Position numbers and translations under genes: made by a program | The notes under the pieces: generated by a model | Told to the model about the DNA's origin: nothing | What the model saw: the letters and a program-made list of their open reading frames with translations, nothing else | Databases searched by the model: none | Assembly (NCBI GenBank): GCA_004794785.1 | Contig: SJOL01006434.1 | Span: 584,774-648,773, forward strand | Origin: Opisthorchis felineus | Lineage: Eukaryota > Platyhelminthes > Trematoda > Opisthorchiida > Opisthorchiidae | Direction: 5' to 3' | Length of the DNA stretch: 64,000 nt | Part shown: piece by piece, positions 20,785 to 35,360 of the stretch | Layout: each line of letters begins with the position of its first letter | Position numbering within the stretch: the stretch's first letter is position 1

Positions 20785-22834
20785 GCATTGCTTTCTATGG
20801 CCCGAATGGCGAAAGCTTTTTGGATCACAAGCAGAGGTTAAGATGTGCAACATGAACAGACTTCTGCGGGATCGTCACATCTTCCTAACTGAGACCCACG
20901 TGATACTTATTGCACGTGGTCGAACTTCCCGTAACCGATACCCGAGTGTGATCATGCACCACCTTCCTGAACCAAATAGCGAGGCTGCCATTCGCCTGTT
21001 GTTCTAAGCCGAACTCGTGTAGCGGAGGGTTCACACAGCTATCAGATCACTCTAACTGACGGCGCATAACACGACACTTAGGTGTGATTACTTAATATCC
21101 GTTAGAGTTTCTTTGGCCTCTCCCTTATGTTAGTTTTATGTTCGGAATCACGACTTTTGTATTAAGATCGGAAATTTTCATTTTCAGCCTTTATCATGGT
21201 GTTCCTAGCTGTTTCGTATCAGTTAAACACCAGTGTTTACTACTGATATATTGCTCTCTCCTCGCAAGGTGGTGTTTAACTGTACAAAAATTGAATAGAG
21301 AATGAGCACAAAATGTTCTAATCGAGGTGCCAGAGGAGGAAACTTAGCTCGAGCGCCCTTGAAACCAAACCATCAGAGCTGGATTTCGGTGATTCAATTT
21401 GAACCCTATGGGCTAGTTATTCCAGATTTCAGGCAGCCTGAAAGACATTGATACGTTGGCATGCCTGGTTTAAAATAGGCTTTCTGTCATAAAGACAAGT
21501 TGGATTTTGATTAGTTCCCATGAATCGCCTATTCTTCTAGGTGCATCGAAGGCAGTGACAACAAACATACGAGAATTTATTTATGGTCCATTTGAAAGAA
21601 TCGCTGCCTACTTTTATCACATTACAACATCTTTCTAAGTGAACAAATAAGGATTTCAGGAAAAACCAATCAATACATTCATAGTCAACCCCGTCTCTTC
21701 TCATTACCAGAATAATTGTTAAACTCTTGCTTGATCATCACTGCCTTTCTTTTTCCTTCTGGGTAAACAGAAAACAGCCGTGTTTTTGTGGTAATTTAGT
21801 TCATTTATCTATCACCTTGGTGCGAAAGGTTTGCTAGTTTTTAGCAAATTGATCTAAATTAAACTAACGTGTAAACCATTACTGGAGATCTCTCGTAAAA
21901 CAGTAGACGACGTTAAATCTTTCGAGCTGAAGAGCAAATCATGATGGATTCAAGCAGTCGACTGGGGAATTTCCGAATGAATTTACAGATGATTACACGT
22001 TCAAAAAATGAAATTTTCTCTGCCAAAGAGGCGGAAAACGGCTAATTTTCAAGCACTTATAGATACCCCCGGTAATTTTATGGAGTAAAGTGTAAAGGAC
22101 TGTTCAGTCGGCTAAATCGGACAATCTACCAGAAACCAGCGTGCCTGAATATTTCCTGTGCTAGTAGCGCAAATTCCAATGGTGATTGTTACAATCTACC
22201 GGTCGACGAAACTATCTCCGGGACAAGCAGTCCGGTTAAAATTGGGATAAAAAGGGCATAAGAAAAGGAGCACTACTCTGGAATAAAACAAACTTAGAAA
22301 TTATGAAAGGGCTTAATTCTAACCGGGTTAGAATAGGTGCACATCCAAATAAAAAATCAACCTTCTTATATGTTTCCTTAGCAAGAAGGCTGGTGTCTGC
22401 GACGGGAAGCTAATGGTTGATCAGGTCTTCACAAGTAAACACTGACAACATGAAGCCTTTGGAGGGTGTAAGAACACAAACTATAAAAAGCGAATTAGGG
22501 ACGAAGGTTAGGGGTTTTGCTAAGTTGGTTTAAATTAGAATTTGAAAGTGACAGGGCGTTTGCCATTGAAAGAGAATTAAGAAAACTATTTTTTAATTTT
22601 GCAAACAAATGTCAGCGATGGTATCATGGACAGCGCATATTTCCTTGACATAATACTACTCACAATGTTGGTAAAAATCCGTCTACTGCCCGCTACTGCC
22701 AGTCACTCCCTGCTTGGCACTCATCAAGTAGACACAGTTTCATCAAATCCTGGCGTTATTTCAAAATCAATTTGCATACAGGTGGTGAAATAAAATATTG
22801 GGTAGATAAGATTAATTTTACCAGAAGACTCTAG

Positions 22835-23356
22835 ATGATCCTAGCAAAATCCTCCGTTCAAAACACTCTTCCAATGAATTCACCCTTTGCAGCTGGCTGC
22901 CGAAAAGTGCATGTTATTTACAGAGAACCTACAAGCATGTCTCAAATGTCGTGCCAAATGAAACACAAGGAGACTTTTCTAAAGTACATACAGGTGAAGT
23001 ATATAACACGGAGGAGGTTAGGTCGAATCTCCCGTCAACACCAACTAATGCTACAACAGTGTAGCTCATCGCCTCAGATATTGTTTAGCACGAAAGGCAG
23101 ACAGACAGAGCATCACGCGCTTTTGAATGAAATGATTCCGCCTCCAAAAAATTTGAGCATTGATTTTGGCTACATGACAAAGGAGGGGATTCCTCTAAAT
23201 GACTTTCTTGACCAAAAACTCCAGACTAACAATTATTTACATGGTGTTTATTATTTACTCACTGACCACTATACCGAAGCGGTAATCTGTTTTTGTATGA
23301 TTTACACGGACCTAAGCCAAACTACCTTAGTTGTTAGTTACACTCACGTTCAGTAG
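22835..23356 (+). other. Longest unrecognised open frame (173 codons)
   Basis: This is the longest uninterrupted frame in the window. Its first codon is an ATG (MILAKSSVQN). The product is of mixed composition, with basic stretches in the first half and no transmembrane helix, signal peptide or familiar motif. No splice sites or neighbouring exons support it, and its base composition is like the surroundings. It may be part of an old repeat or a chance frame; I assign no function. Confidence 0.2.
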
Positions 23357-26300
23357 TTTAAGACTTATTACTCTGACAAGACCAGCAGCTTTCTCTTGAT
23401 TAGAGCCTTCGATAAGGAGCTTGTGAATTTCCCGTCACATAGTTCACTTCCAAGCAAATAGTCATTGCGCTCTTGGGGAATCAGGAAAGCTGTTCGACTC
23501 ACTGCACCCAAATTTCGGGTACGTTTCTGCAGTACTGGTGACGTTTACCTTGTTCATCCAGCTTCTACGGTCATACATGCTCAGAATGTGCATTTTCAGT
23601 GGCAGCCATATCACTTGTCTATTTTTGTAAATCCACCTATACCAGCTTATTACATGAAGCTGACGAGATTTCACAACGATGCTCAAATTACGATGCATGT
23701 TGTTATAAGAAACGAGACGAAGCCCCTGAACTTCACAGGTTTTTATGGTGTTATTCACTGTAGAAGCAAGATGCTATAAGCTGCTTGCCACAAGCAGTTG
23801 GCTGGGGAGATAATGATCCGGAACAGCCCTAACACTGACCGGAGAAATAAATGATCTTAGCGATGTCCACTGTCTGCTTACTGGCGGGTGTCTGAAACGA
23901 CATTGGGTGATTCTTCTTTGACGTAACGCACCGGCGATTTTCGATGGAATTAAGTGGCAATTTTGTGTGTGTATTATTTGACCTTTAGACTGTAAGTTCC
24001 AGCATGTGATTCACAGCATCAGCAACACCTGTGACCTACCAAAAAGTGAACAGACTTTCTAACTCCGCAAAAGACTAAAATTAAGGTTTAACTAGTAAAG
24101 TCTAGAGTGACATAGTTGTGATTTAGGGGCGTTAATTTACAAATTGAAGATGCCCCTATGCATGCTGAACGTCCCCTTCTATTTTTCTTACAATAAAGCT
24201 TCGACCTACACCCCGTAGGCTTTTGCCGTGTGGCAGCTAGTTCATGATTTACAAAAATGGCTACATATATAAAGTGACACGCACTCAGTTTTCTAAAAGA
24301 ATATTTCAAAGCGCATCACATTTTCCACCGTGTTCTTCGGTCCCATGTATACTTTACAAACATGCCCGTACTAAATAACCGCTGTGTTCCGTTGTCCAAT
24401 GTCACCTTTATCTGATAATTCCTACATAACAACTCCTTTACTATTACCCAGATTTCAAAACCAGCTCCGTTGAGATAATGTTATGCTATCCGTACATAAC
24501 CCTATTATAGAATATAGAATTTCCTGTAAACTTTCGTAAGCGATTCATATGTTTTGCATCTTATTATTTTAACACCCATACGTATGTGCCGCAGAATGTG
24601 TGCCCCTCCACACGCGCGCTGTGTACAGAATTGTTCTCTTAAAGTTCAAACGACATTGCAGGCTAGCGAAACTAGGCCGTTAACACGGATAAATTTTAAA
24701 CTAAGAATGCATTGTTTGGCAGTCGTCGGATGTGAAGACCGTCATATTCTAAATCAGGGATATTGTACGAGAACAAATAATCGCATCCTTTTATTCAGGT
24801 TGCCTAATTTGATACAACACAGTTGCCTGTTGAATTGCTTCAGCCAACCTTTTTCAGTCTCCTGCGATACAACCAAATCCTCATTAAAAATCACCTGCGG
24901 CAACGTAAAGATTCCATTGCGCTTCACTTAATCAGCTCTTCGGTATCAGGAAAAATTTAATTTATTCTGGTTAAACTGAACATCAGACAGCTATCAAAGT
25001 AGAATGGGTGTTGTGGGCCATTTTGAAGTTACACTTTGGGTGACTAAATTTTGGTCCGTCAAGCACACACGTCACCTGGGGACACCAGATAATGCGCACA
25101 ACCATATCCCACGACCGGTTTTATCCAATTTTCAGTTCATCACGGAGACGTAGGCTTTGAGTTTTGTCGGCCTGATATTTTACTTGGACCTAAATTGGGC
25201 ACAATTCACCAAATAAGTAAGTTCACAGAATCTGTTGCTTCCCTAATAGAGCCTGGCCTTCATGTTCACGTTAACGGGGAAAAAGTGGGTATGAATGCTT
25301 TGAGTTACAACTGGTTTGAACGTACGAAAGGCAGTCTAGGCGTATCATTACCCGCAGGAAATCCTTCCGCTAGATAATGGGGATTACCCTCCGATTGTCA
25401 CTCATGGACTTAATCAAAAGACGACACAAGCCGTATTAAAGAGCTGCACAAGATTTCTTCACAGTTTAAAACAGGTGTTTTACACGACCGTGTCAACGTA
25501 CTACTACAATTTTAACCTTGTTCAGTGGGGTTTCTTACCGCCGGAACTAGCTTCCTGTAGGACACCAAACATTCCCTGTATGATATTTCAGCCTCTGATT
25601 TCATGCATAGCATGAATATCAGCTTTGCGAAATTTGATGCTATAAACAAAATCCTGTGGAGGCTTTTCCAGAGTCAGCCAAAACCTTCCAGGTAGAGCGT
25701 TCGTGTGAACCAAAATAAAATTTCCAAAATTATGCGAATGAGTTATCCACGCTCAAACTCAACCAATGAATCACTACACTAGGTGTGGATTTTCAGATCG
25801 ATTAAGTCAACAAATAAAAGTAAAAAACGACACCTGTTGCCAAAACCCAGCATTTATTATAGCTGCCTGTTTTATCCAAAGTTTAACAGCTGTACTAGTT
25901 GGGATACTTTCCCTACAGGCTGACGTAGTCTTTTAAGCTTTTCCTGACGTTCTAACTGTGACAAATAGGAGAATTCTTTTACAAACGGAACAGTTTGCAG
26001 TCAAAATCCACCTCTGAGTTGCCACTATAAATGTTTTTGGGATGCTGAAATGCTTAGTCAGCTATAATACGTCACAAAACCATGAATGATGTGCGTTCGG
26101 CTCCCGCTTTACGCCTCATAAATGGTCCAGACCCATCCACAAAAATATAATACCGTTTGAAATGTGGTTAGCTGTTGGCTTTTGAGCATCCAGACAGAAT
26201 GAGCATCCTAACTAGTCAAAAATCCGACACAATTTTAAGGTATTACCTAAAGCAGACCAGAAGCAAATTACAAATTGCCTGTCATAAAATATCGAAAATA

Positions 26301-27580
26301 TGGAAAATTCGAAATTCGAAATGATATGGATCCACAAGTATCAAAACATTGACATTTTATTGCACAGTTGAATAGTGGGGAAATTTTTAGACAACCAGAC
26401 AAGTTTTTGGCTTGTAAGACTATTACAAGGTGGCCGCAGATGCAACAGAGCTTAATTACGTATGATCAACGTTTGGTCAACAGGCAATCTTCCACAAAGT
26501 CCAAACGGGATTGATTGGTTTAAATACAATGTATGGTCAGTTACTGTAGATATAAACACCAATGTCTAGAAATGGAAATCTGGGTTTTATGTTTTTAGGG
26601 CAAATAGAGAAACCCAGGACGGCTACCTACCCTTTTTTTGGATAAACAGGGGATATGCAACGAATAGAAATAGGCGACGTCCAGGCTTTCTGTCGAAAGC
26701 AATAAGTCCATTCTACTAGGCCTACCATTCCACTCTGTTGTTTGTTGGCCAATTACTTCAGTTAAGGTTAATATATCCTAGAAATCAAAGAGTATAGTAT
26801 TGTATATTCTTTGCCACTGAGGTCATTGATGTACATGAAATTTATGGTCTTAGCTTTACTATACCCCTGATCAGTGCGTGAAAAGCATATGTAAAGTTCG
26901 TAAATTGAGTCCGCTTGGAACACCAAAATGCTTGATCATGTGTACGCATTATTCAGTACACCCGTAATTCATACGTCCCAATAATTCAACATGGGCCAAT
27001 TAAAGTTGAGGATAACATGGTAGATTTTCTAGGTGTTATGTCGGCCTAATTGCATCACAATTCGGTTAAATTATTTTTTTTTTACTAAACCTTTGGAAAC
27101 ACACTAAGCTTCCAAACTATATCACTTACAGCGTGCCACATTTACTGTCCGTTTTCAGTCACTTGGTCGTTTATCTTTTCTAGCTATGACTATCTATACA
27201 ATATGATCATGTTTGCTGGTTTTAAGCCCTCTTGGATGTGATGCGTACCTGTCGGCCTTCTTTTACGCGCGTCCACATACGTTGCAAACCCGCTAGTTTA
27301 ATTAGTTCAACCATGCATCAATTCTGCTTCATACTACGCCCACAAGAACTGGACATTTATGTATCATATAGAACATACATATCAGAGCAGATATCTTGAA
27401 CAGATATAAATTGGCAAAACAAGGCCACGCAAACGTTACCTAGTGCGAGAATTTGCTCTACCTTAATTTAGTTTTAGTGCGAATTAAAGCGCAAATTTTG
27501 TGTACATTTCAAAGGTATATATCACTTATTCGTTGGTTGCATTTTTTTGTTTCTAGCACACAGATAACCCGATCAGCGCG

Positions 27581-27620
27581 GTAATTCGTGTCGTCATTTT
27601 GTCCCCCGGACACGAATTAC
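27581..27620. repeat. Perfect 12-base inverted repeat (hairpin)
   Basis: GTAATTCGTGTC (27581-27592) and GACACGAATTAC (27609-27620) are exact reverse complements around a 16-base spacer containing a run of Cs. It is the longest perfect short-spaced inverted repeat that I found by eye. No coding or mobile element adjoins it. Confidence 0.75.
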
Positions 27621-30600
27621 ACATATCTACCCTGCAGAAATGTCCTTCTTTGGTGTCGGCGCAACCACGTCCCGAAAAACGCATATTTGACTTTCTATGT
27701 GCATAAAAGTGTTGATTTTGTCTAATGGATATATATATTTGCTTGCACTTTAACGTTTTGCTCCTCCACCAGTTCACTAACCTTTGTAAATCTTACGTGA
27801 GCTTTGTCTCCTCGTTGGAACTGTTCGTTATTGCTACTAATTACTTATCAAGTTTCTTGTGAATAAATTAAAGTATAATTAAGGGTGCACTTTTATTTTC
27901 AGAATGCCTTAGTCGCGTTTCTGTATAATCAGGCTTGACAGCTTATTCGGCGCAGTGAAGCCAGCTATACTGATAAACTTTTCATCGGTTAACGAAGCCT
28001 AATGAGTTGATTGACATATTAATTTGTTATGGAACAATTAGCTACTCGAAAAAGCTTAAAGGAAAGTGCCTATGGAGCGTGAGAAGTAATTTCCTTTCAA
28101 ACTGGGTGGTGGGAATTGTAGCGAAGTGAAGTGAAAGCAAATACTAAACTGATGACTTTTGGCGATAGTGATTTTTACCGCAACTCAGATCAGCCCACAG
28201 GTTTATGAATTTCACCCTAGTTGAAATTGCAAACGACCACTGCATTGATCCCTGAGACGGTAAAAATTAGCATACTTCTGAACGTCATTGATGCCGCAAA
28301 ATATTATCAGCTATTTCACATTGTTAAAAAAAATAACATGAGATGTCTTACAGAAACTTAGAACAATGCATCAGGGAACTCAACTGTATGCTATTTACCT
28401 GAAAAGGGGGAATCAAATTAAATGACATCTGTGTTGTGTCGAGTGAGATAAATGCCACTGGTTTCGAAGCTTTGCTCCCTAATGATTTCGTGTCATATTC
28501 TCAAAAATGAAAGAACCAAAGAACTCATAAACCGCAGGTCCGCTTTCATCTCTTCTGTTTTTTTTTAAAATTTCAGCTTTTTTCAGCTTTTTTCTACCTC
28601 TTTTCAAGAAGCGACCGCGCATGCTTTTCGTGTGGCATATTTGTGCATATGCTGCACAGGAATTGGTAATGCTTTGTTAACCGATTTTATGAGTTGTCGT
28701 TTTTGACGATGTTTTGTAGGTTGACCAAATGTCTTTGTGTGAACTGAGGAGAACTCAAATCATTAAGAAGTGCAATCAAATCATGTTCGACACGCATTTT
28801 CTTTTGGACTGACGTTGCTGGTACGCCGACGATTCCTGTTGTGTCACAAAATATTCATGCATTGCTTTGGTCGGCATTCTACCACTGCTTTGTTTTTTTT
28901 TGTGGCAAAAAGGTCCACGCTTGGTTAAAGAAGTGCACTATTCCATTACTAGAAGAGAAACTCAAATCATCTGATCGCCAGTTGGTCCACCAAGTAGGCA
29001 GGATAAGTGTCCGTGAGAACCGTCGTGAATCCTGTGGTTTTTACTACTACCAAGTAATGCAGAATGCTCTGGTTTTATTCAGGGCTTCTTCCGCAAAACA
29101 TGACTGCCCGCCACTCATGTACGAGACCTATTAATTGATTTCTTACCGCATTTGCCAAACTTTTGTTACCAACAGGTAACACTTTATTCGTTTATTGATA
29201 ACCTGCAAACTGTGTTCAACTCTTTAATGAATAAATGTTACTGAGCATCCTTAGGCCACTTTGACTGGTTTGGTATTAAGCAGGTTTACGTGGGCGACAG
29301 TAGTTACCCTTCGTCTTGGAAAGCACGAGGGATATTAACTGATAACACCTAGTCTGTTAAGCGATTTCCAGAATAGCAGTCTCTCTCAAATTGCATGGAC
29401 ATTCAGTTTGCAGCAAAACCCAACTATCACAAACGCAATCGCAACAGGGAATCTGATGAACACAAAAAACTAAGACTTTCGGGACCGGAATGGATGACAT
29501 CAAACACATTTGCTGATGTTGTTATCTTCGTTGCGCACCTTACGGCGAATGGTGCACAAGGCTAATACCCATAAACGCATCCCTAAGTAGGTCGGTGCTT
29601 ATGCTGTCACTCTCATTGTGATAAATGCCCCTTTTTGATTGGCTGTTTTCTCCGCTGTCAAGCGAGTGAACACCTGAGGATACAACCACATCGGCAAGCA
29701 AGGAATTTTGATTAAGGGACGGGGGAATCCCGAATGGTTCTCCCTCTGTTCCGCGGGATGCCGACTGCTATTGGGCGTTGAAAAGGCTTAACTAATCACT
29801 GACTAGTGTGCACGGCAAAGTGTTGCCCCGGCGGTTTAGTACAATTTCCAGTAATGACTATATCACTGACGTGTTCTGTGTCATCCGCGCTGATGCGGTA
29901 GGTTGCACAAAGCTCAAGCGGCCAAGTTTTCTTATGCGGCATCCATTTGGTTCTCTACATTCACTGTCCAAGTACAACTGCTGCTTAGGCTGTGCTCCAC
30001 ATTTTTCTTGAGGTAAACAACGTCTGGTGCCTCGCACATTAGATGATATTTTTGACGAAGTTTGTAATAAACACTGGATAGTGTCTATACTAACTCATAT
30101 CCAAGCGCACACTGAGTTGGGTTTGATTTAAAGGTAGTTGGAGTGGTGCAAAAGACCCAAATAGGCCTATTCCAATCAAAATCACTACAGTCTTTGTAAT
30201 ATCCTCTGGTGGCATAACAGAGACAAGTAAGTTGTTGAAAGTATTCAAGCCGGTTATCAAGCCTTTTTCGTAAAGGGAAAACATAATTTTACGTTGTCAG
30301 AATTTAAGAACCGTTTGGTTTAATTTTTTACAAACATAGCAGACGGGGAATGGGCATAGCCGGATACAATTTAAAGAAGTTCATACTTCGCTAAGCATTC
30401 AGGCACAAGTCAACCGCGGTTTGATAGTGTGTTTTCTATTACAACACCGAACTTTTTCCGAGCTTCCGAAGAAGTATTTAAGAGAACAGAATTCATAAAT
30501 AAGTGAACTTGTAGACTATATGATTAACAAACTCCTGAAACACCAAACTGCATACGACATATCGCCACTCGAGCTAAAAGAATTGAAATTTTGCCGAGTG

Positions 30601-30646
30601 CATAGCCGGCTGCTAACTGAGCGTGAGATGCACAGTACGCAAAATT

Positions 30647-30667
30647 AAATATAGCTTTGCTATATTT
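30647..30667. repeat. Perfect 9-base hairpin with 3-base loop
   Basis: AAATATAGC (30647-30655) and GCTATATTT (30659-30667) pair perfectly around TTT. It is short and AT-rich, with no evident role. It lies just before the exon-like segment at 30675. Confidence 0.55.
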
Positions 30668-30674
30668 TCGTTAA

Positions 30675-30850
30675 ACTGGTGGTTTTGCTGAGCCCAGTGA
30701 TGTCAGATGCCCGTTTAAAATACAGCGACTGTCAACGGCCAATTCCAGCCTCTACTGCTACGTCTTTGACGAAATCCATTCACAACAACCCACTACTCAA
30801 ACTGCAGCCGTGCAAACGACTGCAACTGCGTTGGAAGAGAGTGTTGCCTG
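30675..30850 (+). other. Exon-like open frame with GTAAGC donor
   Basis: The frame is open from 30675 to a TAA at 30852 and includes SSLYCYVFDEIHSQ followed by a Thr/Ala/Gln-rich stretch (TTQTAAVQTTATALEE). It has higher GC than its surroundings. A good donor, CCTG then GTAAGC, begins at 30851, one base before the stop, as expected of a real internal exon. The acceptor is uncertain: CCCAG at about 30695 or TCAG at about 30705, both with weak pyrimidine tracts. I do not recognise a family and see no partner exons. Confidence 0.25.
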
Positions 30851-33800
30851 GTAAGCTGTTTCACCCACCACGTCCAAAAGGAATTTAAAATCATGGTCAT
30901 TGCAGTCGTTATTCCAGGGAGTAATTTTTTATTGATCACCAGACACGTTTTTATAAGCACGTAAGAGGATCAAGCTTTCTTCGTCTGCCAGAAACTTTGG
31001 GAAGTCCAGTTATGATAAGCTGCCAACAAGCCAATATTTTGCACAGAGATCCGGATATGTGAACTACAAGTGGGCAGATATTACTACCACATGAGACACA
31101 TAATCACCACATAATGGTCAGCATAATCCAGTGACAATTTGAAGAGGAAAACATTTTATTTGCTACTACTGGATGATTTTTACTGTTGATCAAGAGCACA
31201 TCCTCTGAGGTCGTCCGCAATGAAAATTGGCAAGCGTAGAAGATTCTCGGTTCAAGCTGCTCATGAGTAGTTGCTTCCAGCTTCCGGGTTAAAGGTTTCC
31301 TGGCTGTCGTTCATAACTGCCAACACTGCCGATTGGATTTTATATTCTGTAATGCTGTAATGCTAATGGCCATCTCAATTACTCCGAAAATATACAATAT
31401 GGTGTATAGTAAACAAGAAAACAAAAATCCCCCATGCGTAGTGCGTGAAAGGCCACTGAGTAACCGTCTAGGTCCTGCAAATTTTGCTTTCGTACCTGCG
31501 TTGGCCGAATTGATATTTGGGCTGGTCTTTCCACTGATATTTTCTCTATTTGGTGTGTACATGGCGAATGCGTCGGTGAGAATAGGGTGATGAGTTAGTA
31601 ATGTTTGTGGGCCGTTTGGACTTGATGTTATTCAAAGCACATAAGCAGTTGATTTGATAAGCTCACTGAAGCACAGGCATGTAGCTAAATTGAAGTTGCA
31701 GTCAAATTGCGGCTTACACGAAAGCAAGAGTCCGGTTAAAAGTAGCCACAACAGTGGACAGATTTACCACCGAATACTCTATGGGTGAACACTGCCCTGT
31801 ATATCAAATGTCCTGACGACTGATCCTTCAGATACGCTTTTTGTCACGTTGGTAAGTGATGTGCTCCCGACTTTCTTTGAAAGGTTTTAGTATCCATCTT
31901 GTTTTACTTTGATTTTCGTCATTTGTCACGTCGGTCGATTGCATCCCGTCAATCCGTTCATTAGCGATGTGCGGCAGTGAGCTGCGCTCATAAGATATGC
32001 TCGGACGATTTTATTGTTGTTTTACCACTTTAGTTTTCCCCTTTAACACCGGTACCGATATGCCGCATGGTATATGCTGATGAAAAATTAGTTTGGATGG
32101 ATTAACGACGAAAACGTCAATGTAAACGGTGAAGCCATAGTCGCAAAATAAACAGGGCAGAGCCATTGGGGACTAATTCGATGCGAGTGATGAGGCTGCT
32201 GTCCACTTGAGTCTTCCATCAACAGCAATTTAAGTTTTCAATAAATGTACAGCTCCATTTACGGAAAGCTTGGTGGTTACGTAAGAATTAACAATGCTAG
32301 TGAATCAGAGTTATACTGCATGATGTATTTCAGGAAGATCAAAAAGACCATTAGGGGTGTCGAATAGCTCCAGTCTCCCCGTACATGGTGTTCCGCCAGG
32401 GAAACTTCCTAGATTTTCAACATATCATTTCAGATATAACATGAGATTGCTTCTGTGCAACACCTCTAGTTGGTCATTATAAAAGAGGGATTTAGCTGCT
32501 AATTGTTTAATCGTGCCTCCTTCTAAACCAAGTTAATTTGCAAACGATTATGCGATGTCATTAGCTTTTGAATCTAAAATGTATTACATGAGACCTGTGA
32601 CGATATGCACAATCGCTGACCAAGGTCATCTTACATGCTTAAGTATTTGAGAATTATGAGTGTTGTGCTGCTGCTACGGCGTATGATATATGGGAAAAAA
32701 TGCTGAGGAAGCAGCGAAGAAGGTGGTTGAGGCTGGTGGAGAGTGAAACTCGAGAAGGATTTTGACACGCTGTTTTGCAGCGCGCGGTAGGTTGATGTGT
32801 GGGCACTAGTGACTTTTCAGATATGGAACCGTGCATCTCAACTGCGTTATTTATTGTACTCTACATAGGCTCTACCACATGTGCCCGCTTAATTTGTGCA
32901 TTCCTTCTTGCCCTATGTTATGCTTTTTTTGCTTGGCACTCCTGTCGACCGAAGCGTATCTGAGGTGTTTTTCTTACAGTAGGCAAAATATGCCCTCTGA
33001 AAAACTTTTGGCGGAAGTATTCCTAAAAGAACTATTAAGGACATATAACACCAAAGGGCTCTTTTAAGGAAACAAATGTACTTACTGGACATATGCGCGT
33101 TTCAATCTCAAACAGAAAATAGCTGAAAAATGAAGGAAATCAAGGCTGGCCATTGACAGAGTCACGAACGCCACAATTCAAGGCTACCACAATTATGTAA
33201 AGCGCTTTAGATCGCTCAATTTTTGCTTCGGTAAGATGCGGAAGATGTTCCAGCTAGTCTTGCCGACCTTGCTCACAAACGCTTTTGTGCATCTGGTGGC
33301 GCTCGAAATGAGACCAAGAAAACGGCTGTGTTCCAAGTCAAGACAAGTCGGAAAACGTTTGACCAGAGGTAGATGTATTCCCTTAGTTGCTCAAAATATA
33401 GAGAATGACCAGAATTCCCCAGTCATCGGAGGCAACCATTTCGTTCATCTATGAAAAATTCTAGGACGGACCAGCCCTCGTGGGTACTGTCTCGATGTGA
33501 CGGAAAGTCAGGCAATATTTGGGGAAGGACGTCAACACACGGCCTTCACTTAATTTGAGGGACACTAATCTATAGACGCAGAATACTTACGAATCCCTAA
33601 CAAAGTGTGAAAATGACAGATTTTGGAGGACTGAAGTCGTTGCGCAGGCTTAGAGCATAGGATTTGCTCACTGTGATATATTAGAAATGATTGGATTAAG
33701 TTGGTAGGTTGGTATACAAAGATTGACTGATCAGTCGCGTAGAACCAGGTGGAATGTAAAAATTAGCAGTCTACAAGAACCAGAGTACAATAGAATAATC

Positions 33801-35340
33801 AAATGGTTGATGGTTGGTATTCGGAACGCATGTGAGAATTTCACGAAGCTCTACGAACGTGGTCATGAGGAGATTGCAGCAAGGTCTTATCCATACATAT
33901 TAAACTCCTTTTTCAGGAGCACTTGAGCATCAATATCCGAGTGAAGACAACTCCCTTGAATCTTGACTGCTTCCGGGCTTCTTCGTTCCTGAAAACTTAG
34001 CACCATCCAAAAACTTTTAGGCTTGTTTTCTGCTGAAAGAACATCGCAAAACGGTAGTTGCGGGATATGAAAGCTATCTGCACTAAGCTACGTCAATACA
34101 ACATATCAGCTTGCATGCCGACAGCGCTTAAAAATGAGCCACGGAAACTAATCCTTTTAGAATGTGGTTCTAGAAAATTAGAAACGTACACTGACGTTTC
34201 AACTAGAAAACAGTCAACGTTAACTGAATATATATCCAGGTACAGAAAATGTGGATCATGCTGAAACTGTAAAGCAGATAATAGACATCCGCTCAAACTC
34301 AACAATGCATGCCGACTCTATCGCTTGAAATACGAAATGTGCCATTTATTATGGTGTACGTCCTGTTGCAGTGCAACCCGTTGTTCAACGGCGAAGGCAG
34401 ATGCATGAAAATGGGCAATAATCGCTATATGTTTTGCTCCGTTTTCATTCAAACACTTGTTACAAAGCAATGGGTACGGTCACCTGCGGTCTTGTTTCGT
34501 CTTATCTCGTTGCAACCTTTCAAAACATCAACGCGGAGCCTAAAAAATTCCCGTGGTATTTTGTACAGTGGCTTGAGCAGGGATTATTTCATTGTTTCGA
34601 TACATTGAAGTGCTACAGATATCTATCACCAGCGCTAGACCCCTTTTACAAATTTCATCAGCGTTTTACCTTCAGGTAAAATCATTGGTTTCTAAAGTAA
34701 GTGCAATGAATTTCAAGTATGACGGAACACCGAAAGGAAGAAAGACCGAAAAGAGTAACTACTAAACTAGTTGGAAACATATTGTCTTTTCTAGTCAGCT
34801 GTCTGAAAAATACATGCCCTTCTTAAATATGAATCCACTCTTATAACCCCGAGCAATATTGTGAAAGCAACAATTTTTAGAGACCGTCCCAGCTCTGAAC
34901 ACAGCCAGTTCTCTGTGTCCGTAAGGCGGAACTTTCTATGACGGTAACAACCAAAAGTAAAACACTTCGGTCCTGTCCTTTTAATGCGGCATCAAGTAGA
35001 TATCCGGCTACCTGTATTAGTGGTATACTTGGATCAAGATATTTTAGTGGTCTTTAAACACTGTTATTATCCACACACTGTGTGACGGCGATGCGAACAA
35101 ACTGGAAAACATGTTTGAACGTCCGTCAACAAACTAAATTGTTTCCATGGGAGCACTCACAAACACGTAAACCTTTGAACTACATTCTTGCTTCTTTTTT
35201 GTTAAAACAACTGAAATTGGCGTCTTTTCGGTTGAGCTGCATTCGGAGTAGGTGTCCTTTACGCCCCAGTTGGGTAACGAAATGGACTTTTACGCTTTTT
35301 TACGTATAGTTTTATGCTTCTAGCTAATTATGGCTGAGTG

Positions 35341-35360
35341 AACTTTCAAGAACTTTCAAG
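35341..35360 (+). repeat. Perfect tandem duplication of AACTTTCAAG
   Basis: The 10-base unit AACTTTCAAG occurs twice in immediate succession. It is probably a replication-slippage event in non-coding DNA. Confidence 0.8.

Noticed and set aside
28561..28600. Repeated TTTTTTCAGC pyrimidine tracts that look like splice acceptors
   Set aside because: No open exon with a donor follows in any frame. It is a low-complexity T-rich tract.
31311..31590. Frames open on both strands, with a transmembrane-like stretch and a GTGAGA site near 31576
   Set aside because: There is no adequate acceptor upstream, no family resemblance, and two short direct repeats at the start (TGTAATGC twice).
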